Origin: Muribaculaceae bacterium
GTDB lineage: Bacteria; Bacteroidota; Bacteroidia; Bacteroidales; Muribaculaceae
Direction: 5' to 3'
Assembly (NCBI GenBank): GCA_017555085.1
Contig: JAFZHD010000005.1
Coordinates: 1 to 64,000 of the forward strand
Length of the DNA: 64,000 nt
Shown here: positions 41,101-49,524 of the stretch, one piece after another
Layout: the number at the start of each line of letters is the position of its first letter
How positions within the stretch are numbered: the first letter of the stretch is position 1
Program-made: the position numbers and the translations under genes
Notes under the pieces: model-generated
The model's input: the letters and a program-made list of their open reading frames with translations, nothing else
Databases searched by the model: none
What the model was told of the DNA's origin: nothing

Positions 41101-44100
41101 ATTCAACACTGCAAATGCAACAAGCCTTGCTGCTCGTGACGAAGTGTTCTACACTCCCATGATGAACTTGGTTGCTGGTGAAGAATGTAAGATGTCATTC
41201 TATGTTTATTCTCCTGGTGGTTCACCCAGCGCATTCTATCACATCTTGACTGTTAAAGCGGGTACTGAACAAAATGTTGCTGCTCAAACTATCGAAGTTG
41301 GTACAGTTAATCAAGTATGTGCAGACTGGACAGAGTTCACATTCGCGTTCACTCCTGAAACAGCAGGTGAATACTGCTTCTCTGTTGCATTGTCACAATC
41401 AGCATCATTTGCTCGTGACCACGGTGTTACATTGATTGATGATGTTACAATTACAGGTAAAACTGTTGAAAATGGTGGTGAAGAACCCGAACAGCCCGAA
41501 GAGCCTGAACAACCCGAAGAAGCAGAAGTTAAAGCATTTGAAGTGACTGAAAACTTTGATGAAGTAACTGCTTCATTGCCCGAAGGTTGGGTAACAACTG
41601 GTACATATCCTTTTGCTGTTGCATCTGGTGTTGACTATGGCGTAATGGCTAAATCAAGCCCCAATGTATTGGCTACAGTTTCAAGCTCGGCTTATGGTCG
41701 CAACGAAGTGATTTATACTCCTATGTATAAACTTGCTGCTGGCAAAGAAGCGAAAATCAAATTGAATGTTTATGCCGACGGTAACGGTACTACTTACAAA
41801 ACTAACGGCTTCATCGTACGTGTTAAGGACGGTCAATCGGCCGATGCTAATACAGTTGCAAGCCTCGGTGATGTTCCTGCTGCTGTTTACACTTCATGGA
41901 CAGAATTTGAATTTGTGTTCACTCCCGAAGCTGATGGCGAATACTGCTTCTCACTCAGCTTGCAAGCTGCTCTCGGTATGTCAGGTACAGTTGCTGTTGA
42001 TGACGTTACTATCAGCGGTTACTCTGATGTAAACTACGGCGGTGGCGATGACGAAGATGACGATGAAGAAGTTGAAACAGTGGCTATGCCTTACAGCATG
42101 AGCGTTGCTGAGGGTCAACCCGCAGATTGGACCGCAATCGGTGCATTCGCTTATGACGAATCAGGTTACAAGGCTCGCTATCCTACTGTTTGCAGCGAAC
42201 AATCATGGCAAGCTGTTGACGCTTACTATGTATCACCCGCATTTGCTATCGAAGAAGGTAAGACATATAAAGTAACAACAGTAACTTCAAACATCGACGA
42301 AAGCAATGGTGCGTTGAAAGTGATGATGGGTAAATCAGCAACTGATGTTGCTTCATTCACAACATTGGCAACACTCAATCCTCAAACAGAAGACCTTGCC
42401 CCCGAAGAACTCGCAGCTGAATCATTCACATTCACTGCCGAAGAAACTGGTGCATTCTACATGGCATTCAACGCTGCTTATGCTGCTTATGACTATGGCT
42501 TCTATGTATTCTCATTCGCTATCGAAGAATATGAAGAAATCATCCCCGTAGAACTTCCCTACGCTATTGACTTTACTGCTGCCGCTAACACAGAATGGAC
42601 AACTATTGACATGAACGGTAGTTTGACTTGGAGTTATGTTGCAACAGGTTTCAATATGGAAAAACCCGCGGTTTCAATCTCTGCCGGTTATGGTGTTATG
42701 GAAGAAACTGATGACTACTATGTATCACCCGCATTCAACCTTGAAGCAGGTAAGACTTACAAAGTGTCAACTCGCGTTGCTGACGGTTTCAACCTCTCTG
42801 CTGGTACATTGAACCTCCAAATCGGTACTTCTGCAAAAGACGCTTCTACTTACTCAGTTGTTTCTGCGCTTTCTCCCGTTTACAGTTGGGACTATGCAAA
42901 TGCATTGGATGTTCCTGCAACAGAAACAGAAGTAACAGTTGAAGAAGATGGCGTATATTACTTCGCAATCTATCAAAGTGTTGCTGCTAATGTAGGCTGG
43001 CTCTATTCTCTCATCGACTTCGCAGTTGAAGAAGTTGTTGAGCCCGTTGTTCCCGAAGAACCCGAAGTTGCTCCTCTTTATATCGTAGGTGCTCCTGCTG
43101 AAATCGGTGCATGGGATCCCGTAAATTCTGGCAAATTTGAATTCGTAGATGGTGAATACACAATCACTATCGAGAATATCCAAGAATTCAAGATGTCAAC
43201 TGTATCGGGTGATTGGACTGAATTCAACGCTGGTAACCTCGCTGTTGCAAATGCTGTAAGACACAACACTCCCGTTGAACTTTCGGTTAATAAGGATGGC
43301 ATTAACATCGTTCTTCCTTGGGCTGGTAAGTGGACAATCACTGTGTCAGAAGACCTCTCTACAATGACTGCTGTTGCTCACGCAATTCCCTCATTCCCTG
43401 CCCAAGTTTATATGGTAGGTCATGACAATGCATGGGATCCCACTAAGGCTCAGGCTATCAAGGGTGAAAATGGTATCTACAAGTTGGAAGGCTTCTATCT
43501 CTCAAATGCTACTATCAAGTTGTCAAAAGCGAAAGGTAACTGGGATACATTCAATGCTTCTGGTATTAATCCTACAAGCGCTGTATCTTTGGATAAGGAA
43601 ATTGCTATCAAGTATTCATCTGCTTCTGATATCAAACTTCCCTCAACTGGCTGGTACACTATCACTGTTGATATGCAAGTTAACACTATCAAGTTTGAAA
43701 AGCAATATCCCAACTGCATCTACGCTATCGGTAATGTAACTGCTAATCCTTGGAACACTACCGAAGGTGAAGCAATCGAACACACTGGTAACGGCGTTTA
43801 TGTAGGCGTAATCAATGTAACTCCCGCTTCTAACGGTCTCGGTGAATTCTCATTCGCTACTATCCTCAGCGATAAAGAAGGTGACTGGGATACTATCAAC
43901 AGTCAACCTCGCTTCGGTTCTAAGTCATCAGGTCTCACTCTCTCAGTTGACGAGTCAACTGATGCTAATGTATCAATGACTAACAACTATGCTGGTGGTA
44001 CTATGAACTGGAAACTTGCATCAGGTACTTACACTGTTACTGTAGACATCGTTAAGAGCACACTCAAAGTTGAGCTTGGTAACAAGGTAGGCATCGAAGA

Positions 44101-44233
44101 TGTTGAAGTTGAAGAAGTAGTTGAAGAAGCTCTCTATTTCAACCTCCAAGGTGTTCAAGTGGCTAACCCCGAAGCTGGCAAACTCTACATCGTAGTTCGC
44201 GGCAACAAGGTTACCAAAGAAATCATCCGCTAA
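38174..44233 (+). CDS. Giant repetitive secreted protein, T9SS-type C-terminus
   Basis: This 2019-aa protein has a signal peptide (1-21). Nine ~155-190-residue jelly-roll repeats of choice-of-anchor-J/carbohydrate-binding type start near residues 24, 212, 386, 555, 731, 926, 1120, 1303 and 1459. Repeats 1-4, 8 and 9 share DWTTID-like openings and DDYYVSPAF; repeats 5-7 share EDFED-like openings and EYCFS near the end. Glu/Pro/Gly linkers separate many of them. Three SusE/SusF-like domains follow (1634-1960), then a C-terminal tail (1985-2019: YFNLQGVQVANPEAGKLYIV) like type A T9SS sorting signals. It is likely a cell-surface glycan-binding adhesin. The ligand is unknown. Confidence 0.85.
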   Translation: MFKKLTLILALVAAFCFNASAAKLEYSVSFVGAGALPSDWTVLDNNTTKGSTWYYDNSWNNAVTNYESKTEKADDYFISPAFALEAGKTYVITTRTCTDNGSSSGDLFLRVGTSTTDASTFSDVQQLFPTGNSTSALKTETINYTPSTSGTYHFAFYSNVGKRGFGYVLGGFEIVGGEEGGSTVDPEPTPGEGEEEGGEEEGGSQDAIGGLISYNVDFTAGAGEGWTTIDNSPNPVNTWAFNDMYGWGQVTIVDTKSSSDDYYVSPAFSLIAGEEYTIKTKTGSYWGVGGQTLTLKCGKSATDASSFTDVATLTPTTYYDGINEVVAQEIKFTPTESGVYYFAFHTTQIANYTHYSLAGFSLEGGVAEEGGEEEGGEEGGEAETFTYSVDFTGGAASDWTTIDANADGKTFIYDNTMGDAAMCVNSASSYNDYYVSPAFNLVGGATYTVKAACANPWGACVGSMSLVYGASATDASAFETVSALTPVNEGTFANVVPETFEVTPATSGTYYFAFSLQGNGGYLSHYAVSFSIEGEAAGSEEPEQPVEPEQPAGGYVSYAINFGVEGLTDWTTLDNSATPGTTWVYNTDYGFGQATIIEQKTNTDDYLVSPKFDLAAGVEYTIKATTGSYYGMGNKTLTLEYSQDATSVAAFAQVSALAPQYYDAPSGATVEEIKFTPTTSGSYHFAFHLINDKNAVSFSVFGFSIEGGEQPVEPEQPGEEPGEEPEEVGGPFTITEDFEDASHFTESATVPNGWLSTGSFAFGRDVAVNYGVMANSGSHAMVSKRQQYDTNADEVIYTPVKKLVAGKEYKLSFYYYAPGGSPAATFYQIVSVKAGTAQTADAQTIDLGGIATVVPAWTKYEFAFTPEVEGEYCFSIAVTRSSTLNRDHGQVAFDDFEITGEAPEAGSEEPEQPVEPEEPEAGEPVDFTIFEDFEDDSHFTANAEVPEGWVSEGSYWSFRRSSTYDYGYMPKSGSYSFNTANATSLAARDEVFYTPMMNLVAGEECKMSFYVYSPGGSPSAFYHILTVKAGTEQNVAAQTIEVGTVNQVCADWTEFTFAFTPETAGEYCFSVALSQSASFARDHGVTLIDDVTITGKTVENGGEEPEQPEEPEQPEEAEVKAFEVTENFDEVTASLPEGWVTTGTYPFAVASGVDYGVMAKSSPNVLATVSSSAYGRNEVIYTPMYKLAAGKEAKIKLNVYADGNGTTYKTNGFIVRVKDGQSADANTVASLGDVPAAVYTSWTEFEFVFTPEADGEYCFSLSLQAALGMSGTVAVDDVTISGYSDVNYGGGDDEDDDEEVETVAMPYSMSVAEGQPADWTAIGAFAYDESGYKARYPTVCSEQSWQAVDAYYVSPAFAIEEGKTYKVTTVTSNIDESNGALKVMMGKSATDVASFTTLATLNPQTEDLAPEELAAESFTFTAEETGAFYMAFNAAYAAYDYGFYVFSFAIEEYEEIIPVELPYAIDFTAAANTEWTTIDMNGSLTWSYVATGFNMEKPAVSISAGYGVMEETDDYYVSPAFNLEAGKTYKVSTRVADGFNLSAGTLNLQIGTSAKDASTYSVVSALSPVYSWDYANALDVPATETEVTVEEDGVYYFAIYQSVAANVGWLYSLIDFAVEEVVEPVVPEEPEVAPLYIVGAPAEIGAWDPVNSGKFEFVDGEYTITIENIQEFKMSTVSGDWTEFNAGNLAVANAVRHNTPVELSVNKDGINIVLPWAGKWTITVSEDLSTMTAVAHAIPSFPAQVYMVGHDNAWDPTKAQAIKGENGIYKLEGFYLSNATIKLSKAKGNWDTFNASGINPTSAVSLDKEIAIKYSSASDIKLPSTGWYTITVDMQVNTIKFEKQYPNCIYAIGNVTANPWNTTEGEAIEHTGNGVYVGVINVTPASNGLGEFSFATILSDKEGDWDTINSQPRFGSKSSGLTLSVDESTDANVSMTNNYAGGTMNWKLASGTYTVTVDIVKSTLKVELGNKVGIEDVEVEEVVEEALYFNLQGVQVANPEAGKLYIVVRGNKVTKEIIR

Positions 44234-44264
44234 TCTCTCATGCGGCCATTGAGCCGCAAACAAA

Positions 44265-44302
44265 TAAAGCGGGCTTTGCCATCAGGCAAGGCTCGCTTTT
44301 TT
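44265..44302 (+). terminator. Terminator of the giant protein gene
   Basis: AAAGCGGGCTTTGCC pairs with GGCAAGGCTCGCTTT around ATCA, then TTTTTT. A smaller TGCGGC/GCCGCA hairpin lies at 44241-44258. Confidence 0.85.
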
Positions 44303-44506
44303 ATTGGTGGAGGAGAGAGGAGGCCGAGGTATTTAATGGCGGCCATGGAGTCGATAGTTACTATAGGAACTATTGAGATTGTAGTAACTATAAAAGCCAC
44401 TACTGTCTCCACCGCCATAGCCTCTATAACTGCCATAGAATCCACAGAAACTATTGCATCTGTAAAACCCTACGCAAGCGTATTCTCGCTTGCGTAGGGG
44501 CAATAA
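44303..44506. other. Non-coding spacer with a 13-bp hairpin
   Basis: It contains ATAGTTACT/AGTAACTAT (44354-44391) and the perfect hairpin CCCTACGCAAGCG/CGCTTGCGTAGGG (44468-44499). Low-complexity triplets give ORFs on both strands that I do not accept as genes. Confidence 0.5.
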
Positions 44507-44539
44507 AAAACCGGGCTGCCCGATGGGCAACCCGGTTTT
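44507..44539 (-). terminator. nifJ terminator
   Basis: On the minus strand AAAACCGGGTTGCCC pairs with GGGCAGCCCGGTTTT around a 3-nt loop, followed by TT. Confidence 0.8.
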
Positions 44540-44558
44540 GGTTTATGTCAACAAGTTA

Positions 44559-47500
44559 TTACTTGTTTTCAGCGTCGGGATCAACACCCCACTGTTGACG
44601 AGCAAGACGGCGGTAGTTGTTGTAGCGCCATTGTGCGTTGTCTTTAGCGGCAGCGAAGAGTTCGGCTGCTTCTTCGGGGTATTGTTTCATTACAGATGCG
44701 TAACGAACTTCGCCTTTGAGGAAGTTTTCAAATTCATCCCAGTTAGGCTCTTTGCTGTCGAGAGTGAAGGGGTTTTTGCCTTCAGCTTCGAGAGCGGGGT
44801 TGTAGCGCCAGAGGTGCCAGTAACCGCATGCAACAGCGAGAGCTTCTTCTTGTTGAGATTTGCCCATGCCTGCTTTCAAACCGTGGTTGATACAGGGAGC
44901 GTATGCGATGATGATTGAAGGACCATCGTATGCTTCTGCTTCACGAATTGCTTTGAGTGTTTGAGCTTGGTCGGCGCCCATAGCGATTTGAGCAGCGTAA
45001 ACATAACCGTAAGTTGACGCAATCAAACCGAGGTCTTTTTTGCGAACGCGTTTACCTGCGGCAGCAAATTTAGCGATAGCACCAACGGGAGTTGCTTTTG
45101 ATGCTTGACCACCAGTGTTAGAGTAAACTTCGGTGTCGAGAACGAGGATGTTTACATTTTTGCCTGATGCGAGAACATGGTCGAGACCACCGAAACCGAT
45201 GTCGTAAGAAGCTCCGTCACCACCGATAATCCATTGTGAGCGTTTCACGAGGTAGTGGCTCAATTCGTTAATCTTCTTGCAAGTGTCGCAACCGCAAGAT
45301 GCTACCAAGGGAAGAATCTTGTCGGTAACTTCACGGCTCTTTTCGCCATCTTCTTTAACTTCGAGCCATTCAGCGAAGAGGGCTTTGAGTTCGTCGCTGC
45401 ATGAGGGACAGTTAACTGCTTGTGCTACGAGGCCTTCGAGGCGAGCGCGCATTTTTTCGTTAGCGATAACCATACCGAGACCAAATTCGCAGAAGTCTTC
45501 GAACAATGAGTTGCCCCAAGCAGGACCTTGGCCTTTTTCGTTAGTAGTATAGGGAGTTGAGGGTACAGAGCCAGAGTAGATAGAGCTACAACCAGTTGCG
45601 TTTGCTACCATTTCGCGGTCGCCATAGAGTTGAGTGATGAGTTTCACATAGGGAGTTTCACCACAACCTGAACAAGCGCCAGAGAATTCAAAGTAGGGAG
45701 TTGCGAATTGGCTGTTCTTCACGTTAGCCTTAACATCAACGAGTTTTTGTTTTGAAGCCACTTTCTCAACGCAGTATTCCCATTCGTTTTGAACGTCGAG
45801 TTGAGTTTCGAGAGGTTTCATTTCGAGTGCTTTCACGCCCTTCATGCCGGGACATACATCCACACAGTTGCCACAACCGAGACAGTCGAGAACGTCAACC
45901 GCTTGAACGAAGCGCATGCCGTCAAATTGTTTGCCGATTGCTTTGAGTGAACGGTCTTCACCGAAGGGAGCAGCGGCCATTTCGTTAGCATCGAGAACGA
46001 AGGGACGAATAGCAGCGTGAGGACAAACATAAGCACACTTGTTACATTGGATACAAGTAGCGGGGTTCCAAGCGGGAACGAATGCTGCTACACCGCGTTT
46101 TTCATATTTAGCGGTGCTTTGTTGCCATGTACCGTCTTCGATGCCTTTGAAAGCAGAAACTTTGAGGAGGTCACCGTCTTGTGCGTTGATGGGACGAACA
46201 ACTTCGTTGATGAATGCGGGGTCGTTGTTTTCAACGGTAGCATCGTCAGCGAGGTTAGCCCATGCGGGGTCGATAGCGAGAGTTTGGTATTCCATACCGC
46301 GGTCAACAGCAGCGTAGTTTTTGTCAACGATGTCTTGACCTTTCTTGCCATAGCTCTTAACGATGAATTTCTTCATTTGCTCAACAGCCAAGTCAACGGG
46401 GATTACTTCTGTGATGCGGAAGAATGCACTTTGGAGAATAGTGTTGGTGCGGTTACCAAGACCGATTTCGCGTGCAATCTTAGTTGCATTCATGTAGTAA
46501 ACAGTGATGTTGTGTTGTGCGAAGTAGCGTTTAACCTTGTTGGGGAGGTTTTTAGCGAGTTCTTCGCCTTCCCAGATTGTGTTGAGAAGGAATGTACCAC
46601 CGTCGCGAAGACCGCGAGTAACATCATACATGTTGAGGTAAGCCTGAACGTGGCATGCTACGAAATTGGGTGTGTTAACCAAGTAGGTTGAACGAATGGG
46701 GTTGTCACCAAAGCGGAGGTGAGAACAAGTGAAACCACCCGATTTCTTTGAGTCGTAAGCAAAGTATGCTTGGCAATATTTGTTGGTGTTGTCACCAATG
46801 ATTTTTACAGAGTTTTTGTTAGCACCTACTGTACCATCAGCACCGAGACCATAGAATTTTGCTTCGAAAGTGCCTTCGCCGCCGAGTGCCATTTCTTCTT
46901 TCAAGGGGAGAGAAGTGAATGTTACGTCGTCAACGATACCAACTGTGAAGTGGTCTTTGGGTTGGGGAAGAGCGAGGTTTTCAAATACGCCGATGATTTG
47001 AGCAGGAGTAGTATCCTTTGAAGCAAGACCATAGCGACCGCCAACGATAACGGGGGCATTTTCTTTGCCATAGAAGCATTCTTTAACATCGAGGTAGAGG
47101 GGTTCGCCGTTAGCACCGGGTTCTTTTGTGCGGTCAAGAACAGCGATGCGTTTAGCAGTTGCGGGAACTGCTGCGAGGAAATGTTTAGCAGAGAAGGGAC
47201 GATACAAGTGAACAGAAACGAGACCCACTTTTTCGCCTTGTGCAGTCATATAGTCGATTGCTTCTTTGGCAGCTTCTGTAACTGAACCCATTGCGATGAT
47301 TACGCGGTCAGCATCTTCGGCACCATAGTAGTCAAACAAACCATATTTGCGGCCAGTGATTTCAGAGATTTTGTTCATGTATTCTTCTACGATAGCGGGA
47401 ACTGCTTCGTAGTAGTTGTTGCATGCTTCACGGTGTTGGAAGAAAACGTCACCGTTTTCGGCCATACCACGAGCAACGGGTTTTTCGGGGTTGAGAGCGC

Positions 47501-48122
47501 GAGCGCGGAATTGTGAGAGCGCTTCGTGGTCAACGAGGGGTGCGAGGTCTTCGTTTTCGAGCATCTCGATTTTTTGGATTTCGTGAGATGTACGGAAACC
47601 GTCGAAGAAGTTAACGAAGGGAACGCGTGATTTGATAGTAGCCAAGTGAGCAACACCAGCGAGGTCCATAACTTCTTGTACAGAACCTTCGGCAAGCATA
47701 GCAAAACCTGTTTGACGCACAGACATTACATCTTGGTGGTCACCGAAGATGCTGAGTGCGTGTGATGCGAGTGTACGAGCCGATACATGGAACACGCAAG
47801 GGAGCAATTCGCCGGCGATTTTGTACATATTAGGAATCATAAGGAGAAGACCTTGTGATGCAGTGTAAGTTGAAGTCAAGGCACCTGCTTGAAGTGAACC
47901 GTGAACAGCACCTGCTGCACCGCCTTCTGATTGCATTTCTTGCACCAAAACGGTTTCTCCGAAGATGTTTTTGCGTCCTGCTGCAGCCCATTCGTCAACA
48001 TATTCAGCCATTGTTGACGAGGGAGTGATGGGATAGATAGCAGCTACTTCTGAGAACATATACGAGATATGTGCAGCCGCTTGGTTACCATCACAGGTCA
48101 AGAATTTTTTTTCTTTACTCAT
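44559..48122 (-). CDS. nifJ: Pyruvate:ferredoxin (flavodoxin) oxidoreductase
   Basis: This 1187-aa single-chain PFOR begins with the pyrimidine-binding domain (AAHISYMFSEVAAIYPITPS). The gamma domain follows, then a 2x[4Fe-4S] ferredoxin domain with CIQCNKCAYVCPHAAI (about 690) and CLGCGNCVDVCPGMKG (about 750). The TPP-binding domain carries the proximal-cluster cysteines in CSGCGETPYVK and GCSSIYSGS. It oxidises pyruvate to acetyl-CoA and CO2 with reduced ferredoxin, central to anaerobic metabolism. Full length. A consensus promoter lies at 48235-48266 and a terminator follows the stop. Confidence 0.97.
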   Translation of the reverse strand: MSKEKKFLTCDGNQAAAHISYMFSEVAAIYPITPSSTMAEYVDEWAAAGRKNIFGETVLVQEMQSEGGAAGAVHGSLQAGALTSTYTASQGLLLMIPNMYKIAGELLPCVFHVSARTLASHALSIFGDHQDVMSVRQTGFAMLAEGSVQEVMDLAGVAHLATIKSRVPFVNFFDGFRTSHEIQKIEMLENEDLAPLVDHEALSQFRARALNPEKPVARGMAENGDVFFQHREACNNYYEAVPAIVEEYMNKISEITGRKYGLFDYYGAEDADRVIIAMGSVTEAAKEAIDYMTAQGEKVGLVSVHLYRPFSAKHFLAAVPATAKRIAVLDRTKEPGANGEPLYLDVKECFYGKENAPVIVGGRYGLASKDTTPAQIIGVFENLALPQPKDHFTVGIVDDVTFTSLPLKEEMALGGEGTFEAKFYGLGADGTVGANKNSVKIIGDNTNKYCQAYFAYDSKKSGGFTCSHLRFGDNPIRSTYLVNTPNFVACHVQAYLNMYDVTRGLRDGGTFLLNTIWEGEELAKNLPNKVKRYFAQHNITVYYMNATKIAREIGLGNRTNTILQSAFFRITEVIPVDLAVEQMKKFIVKSYGKKGQDIVDKNYAAVDRGMEYQTLAIDPAWANLADDATVENNDPAFINEVVRPINAQDGDLLKVSAFKGIEDGTWQQSTAKYEKRGVAAFVPAWNPATCIQCNKCAYVCPHAAIRPFVLDANEMAAAPFGEDRSLKAIGKQFDGMRFVQAVDVLDCLGCGNCVDVCPGMKGVKALEMKPLETQLDVQNEWEYCVEKVASKQKLVDVKANVKNSQFATPYFEFSGACSGCGETPYVKLITQLYGDREMVANATGCSSIYSGSVPSTPYTTNEKGQGPAWGNSLFEDFCEFGLGMVIANEKMRARLEGLVAQAVNCPSCSDELKALFAEWLEVKEDGEKSREVTDKILPLVASCGCDTCKKINELSHYLVKRSQWIIGGDGASYDIGFGGLDHVLASGKNVNILVLDTEVYSNTGGQASKATPVGAIAKFAAAGKRVRKKDLGLIASTYGYVYAAQIAMGADQAQTLKAIREAEAYDGPSIIIAYAPCINHGLKAGMGKSQQEEALAVACGYWHLWRYNPALEAEGKNPFTLDSKEPNWDEFENFLKGEVRYASVMKQYPEEAAELFAAAKDNAQWRYNNYRRLARQQWGVDPDAENK

Positions 48123-48234
48123 AATTTTGAACCTATTTAGATGAATTATTGTAATTTCTTAATTGGTCTGATTTGCCAATGGTCAGTGCATAGACAATAA
48201 CGCCTATGACGAGTCAAAAGCGAATTTCAAGATG

Positions 48235-48266
48235 CAAAATTACGAATTTATTGCCTATCTGCCAAA
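48235..48266 (-). promoter_or_regulatory. nifJ promoter
   Basis: On the minus strand TTTG (48266-48263), exactly 20 nt, TAATTTTG (48242-48235). The leader is about 105 nt. Confidence 0.82.
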
Positions 48267-48532
48267 ATTTCGGGCGGCCTATTGCACAAAAATTATTAAT
48301 AATGTGTATAAATATTATAGGCGGTGTGATGAGGCTTAAAGCCAATAAGGATGATATCGAAACACGACATATAAACATATTCCTCTGCATAAACGCCTAA
48401 AATCAGATGCGCCTATGCCAAATTATGGCATAAGATACTGGTGTGGTAGATTTACAACTGTGCTAAATGTGAAAAAGAGTTAACATATGCGCTTTTTTGA
48501 TAGATTATGTTTCTCGGTTTTCTCAAAGGAGG
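48267..48532. other. AT-rich intergenic region
   Basis: Between the nifJ promoter and the small-RNA promoter I see no supported gene or repeat. Confidence 0.4.
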
Positions 48533-48546
48533 TATCTTTGCGTGTG

Positions 48547-48616
48547 TGTTTTTCATAGTATTAGATTAAGATAAAGGTTTAAAGGGAAAGCGTTGTCGTG
48601 AGACAGCGCTTTTTTT
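48547..48616 (+). ncRNA. Candidate ~70-nt small RNA 1
   Basis: A TATCTTTG -7 box (48533-48540), with a weak GTTT at the -33 position, predicts a start near 48547. A 10-bp hairpin (AAGCGTTGTC-GTGA-GACAGCGCTT, 48588-48611) with a T run ends it at about 48616. AAGGGAAA precedes the hairpin. There is no ORF of useful length. The hairpin top GTC-GTGA-GAC is shared with the RNA at 58360-58431. Confidence 0.6.
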
Positions 48617-48678
48617 ATATACCTATTTGGCCCGTTTTTTGCCGTGGCAAATCGTGGTTTTTTTACTTCCCGCTTACG

Positions 48679-48804
48679 ACACAAAATCATTGGTGCATTC
48701 AATGGCAAAGACACAAAATTATTGGTGCATTTAATGCCGGCAGACACAAAATCACTGGTGCATTCAATGCCGCTCACGACACAAAATTATCGGTGCATTT
48801 AATG
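48679..48804. repeat. Four tandem copies of a 26-bp repeat
   Basis: The unit ACACAAAATYAYYGGTGCAT followed by TYAATG occurs at 48679-48704, 48711-48736, 48744-48769 and 48779-48804. Six to nine nucleotides separate the copies, so periods are 32, 33 and 35 bp. Variation is nearly all C/T at matched positions and alternates between copies 1/3 and 2/4. The spacers are too short for CRISPR. Confidence 0.85.
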
Positions 48805-48833
48805 AGCATTATTTGGAATTAGGAAAAATATTG

Positions 48834-48841
48834 TAAATTTG
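48834..48841 (+). promoter_or_regulatory. -7 box TAAATTTG of the B3/B4 gene
   Basis: TTTG at 48812-48815 lies 18 nt upstream, slightly short spacing. The predicted start near 48848 makes the GTG at 48859 the likely initiation codon. Confidence 0.5.
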
Positions 48842-48858
48842 TGGGAAAATCATTGCCC

Positions 48859-49524
48859 GTGAAAATAATAATCAGCGACGAAATAAGACAGGCGGCCCCC
48901 GGGCTGCAAGTGGTGGCCATTGAAGCCGATGTTGTCAACGGTGCTACGACCGACGAGTTGTGGCAGGAGTTGGAAGACGAGATGGCGCGCATTGCCGCCA
49001 ATTATGCGATGGACCAAGTGAACAAACGCCCCGGCATTGCCGCGACGCGTGTTGCCTACAAGGCTTTGGGCAAAGAACCCAACCGTTACCGTCCGTCGAG
49101 CGAGGCGTTGTGCCGCCGTGCAGTTAAAGGCATGGGACTTTATCGCATCAACGCTCTTGTCGATTTGATTAATGTGCTGTCGATGCGCACGGGGTACTCG
49201 ATTGGCGGTTTTGATGCCGGAAAAATCGAGGGTGACGAGTTGGTGTTGGGCGTAGGTCGTGAGGGCGAAGATTTTGAAGCCATTGGCCGCGGTCAACTCA
49301 ATATTGCCTTTTTGCCGGTGTATCGCGACAAGGTGGGCGGAATAGGTACGCCGACAAGCGATGTCGAGCGCACAAAACTCACCGACGAAACCACCAAACT
49401 GCTCATTTGCATCAATATCTATGGCGAGGAAATGCCTGTTGACGCGACCATAGAGTATGCTGTATCGCTCATTGAGAAATATAGCCAAGCCAAGAACATA
49501 ACCATTAACCGATATAAGCCGTGA
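48859..49524 (+). CDS. Standalone B3/B4 (tRNA synthetase-like editing) domain protein
   Basis: This 221-aa protein matches the B3/B4 domain of phenylalanyl-tRNA synthetase beta subunits. Key segments are NKRPGIAATRVAYKALGKEP, RPSSEALCRRAVKGMGLYRI and NALVDLINVLSMRTGYSIGG, the tRNA-ligase-type substrate pocket. Free-standing members are suspected of clearing mischarged tRNA or of binding amino acids; the role is unproven. The GTG at 48859 is chosen over the GTG at 48841 because the latter overlaps the -7 box. Its stop overlaps the next gene's GTG, coupling it to a TsaC-like enzyme. Confidence 0.82.
   Translation: MKIIISDEIRQAAPGLQVVAIEADVVNGATTDELWQELEDEMARIAANYAMDQVNKRPGIAATRVAYKALGKEPNRYRPSSEALCRRAVKGMGLYRINALVDLINVLSMRTGYSIGGFDAGKIEGDELVLGVGREGEDFEAIGRGQLNIAFLPVYRDKVGGIGTPTSDVERTKLTDETTKLLICINIYGEEMPVDATIEYAVSLIEKYSQAKNITINRYKP

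Noticed and set aside
44230..44530. Glycine/tyrosine-rich and hydrophobic frames on both strands
   Set aside because: They arise from low-complexity triplets between two terminators and include terminator stems; there is no coding-like start region.
48679..48804. CRISPR array
   Set aside because: Four regular repeats are present, but the intervals are only 6-9 nt, repeats vary, and no cas gene is in the window.
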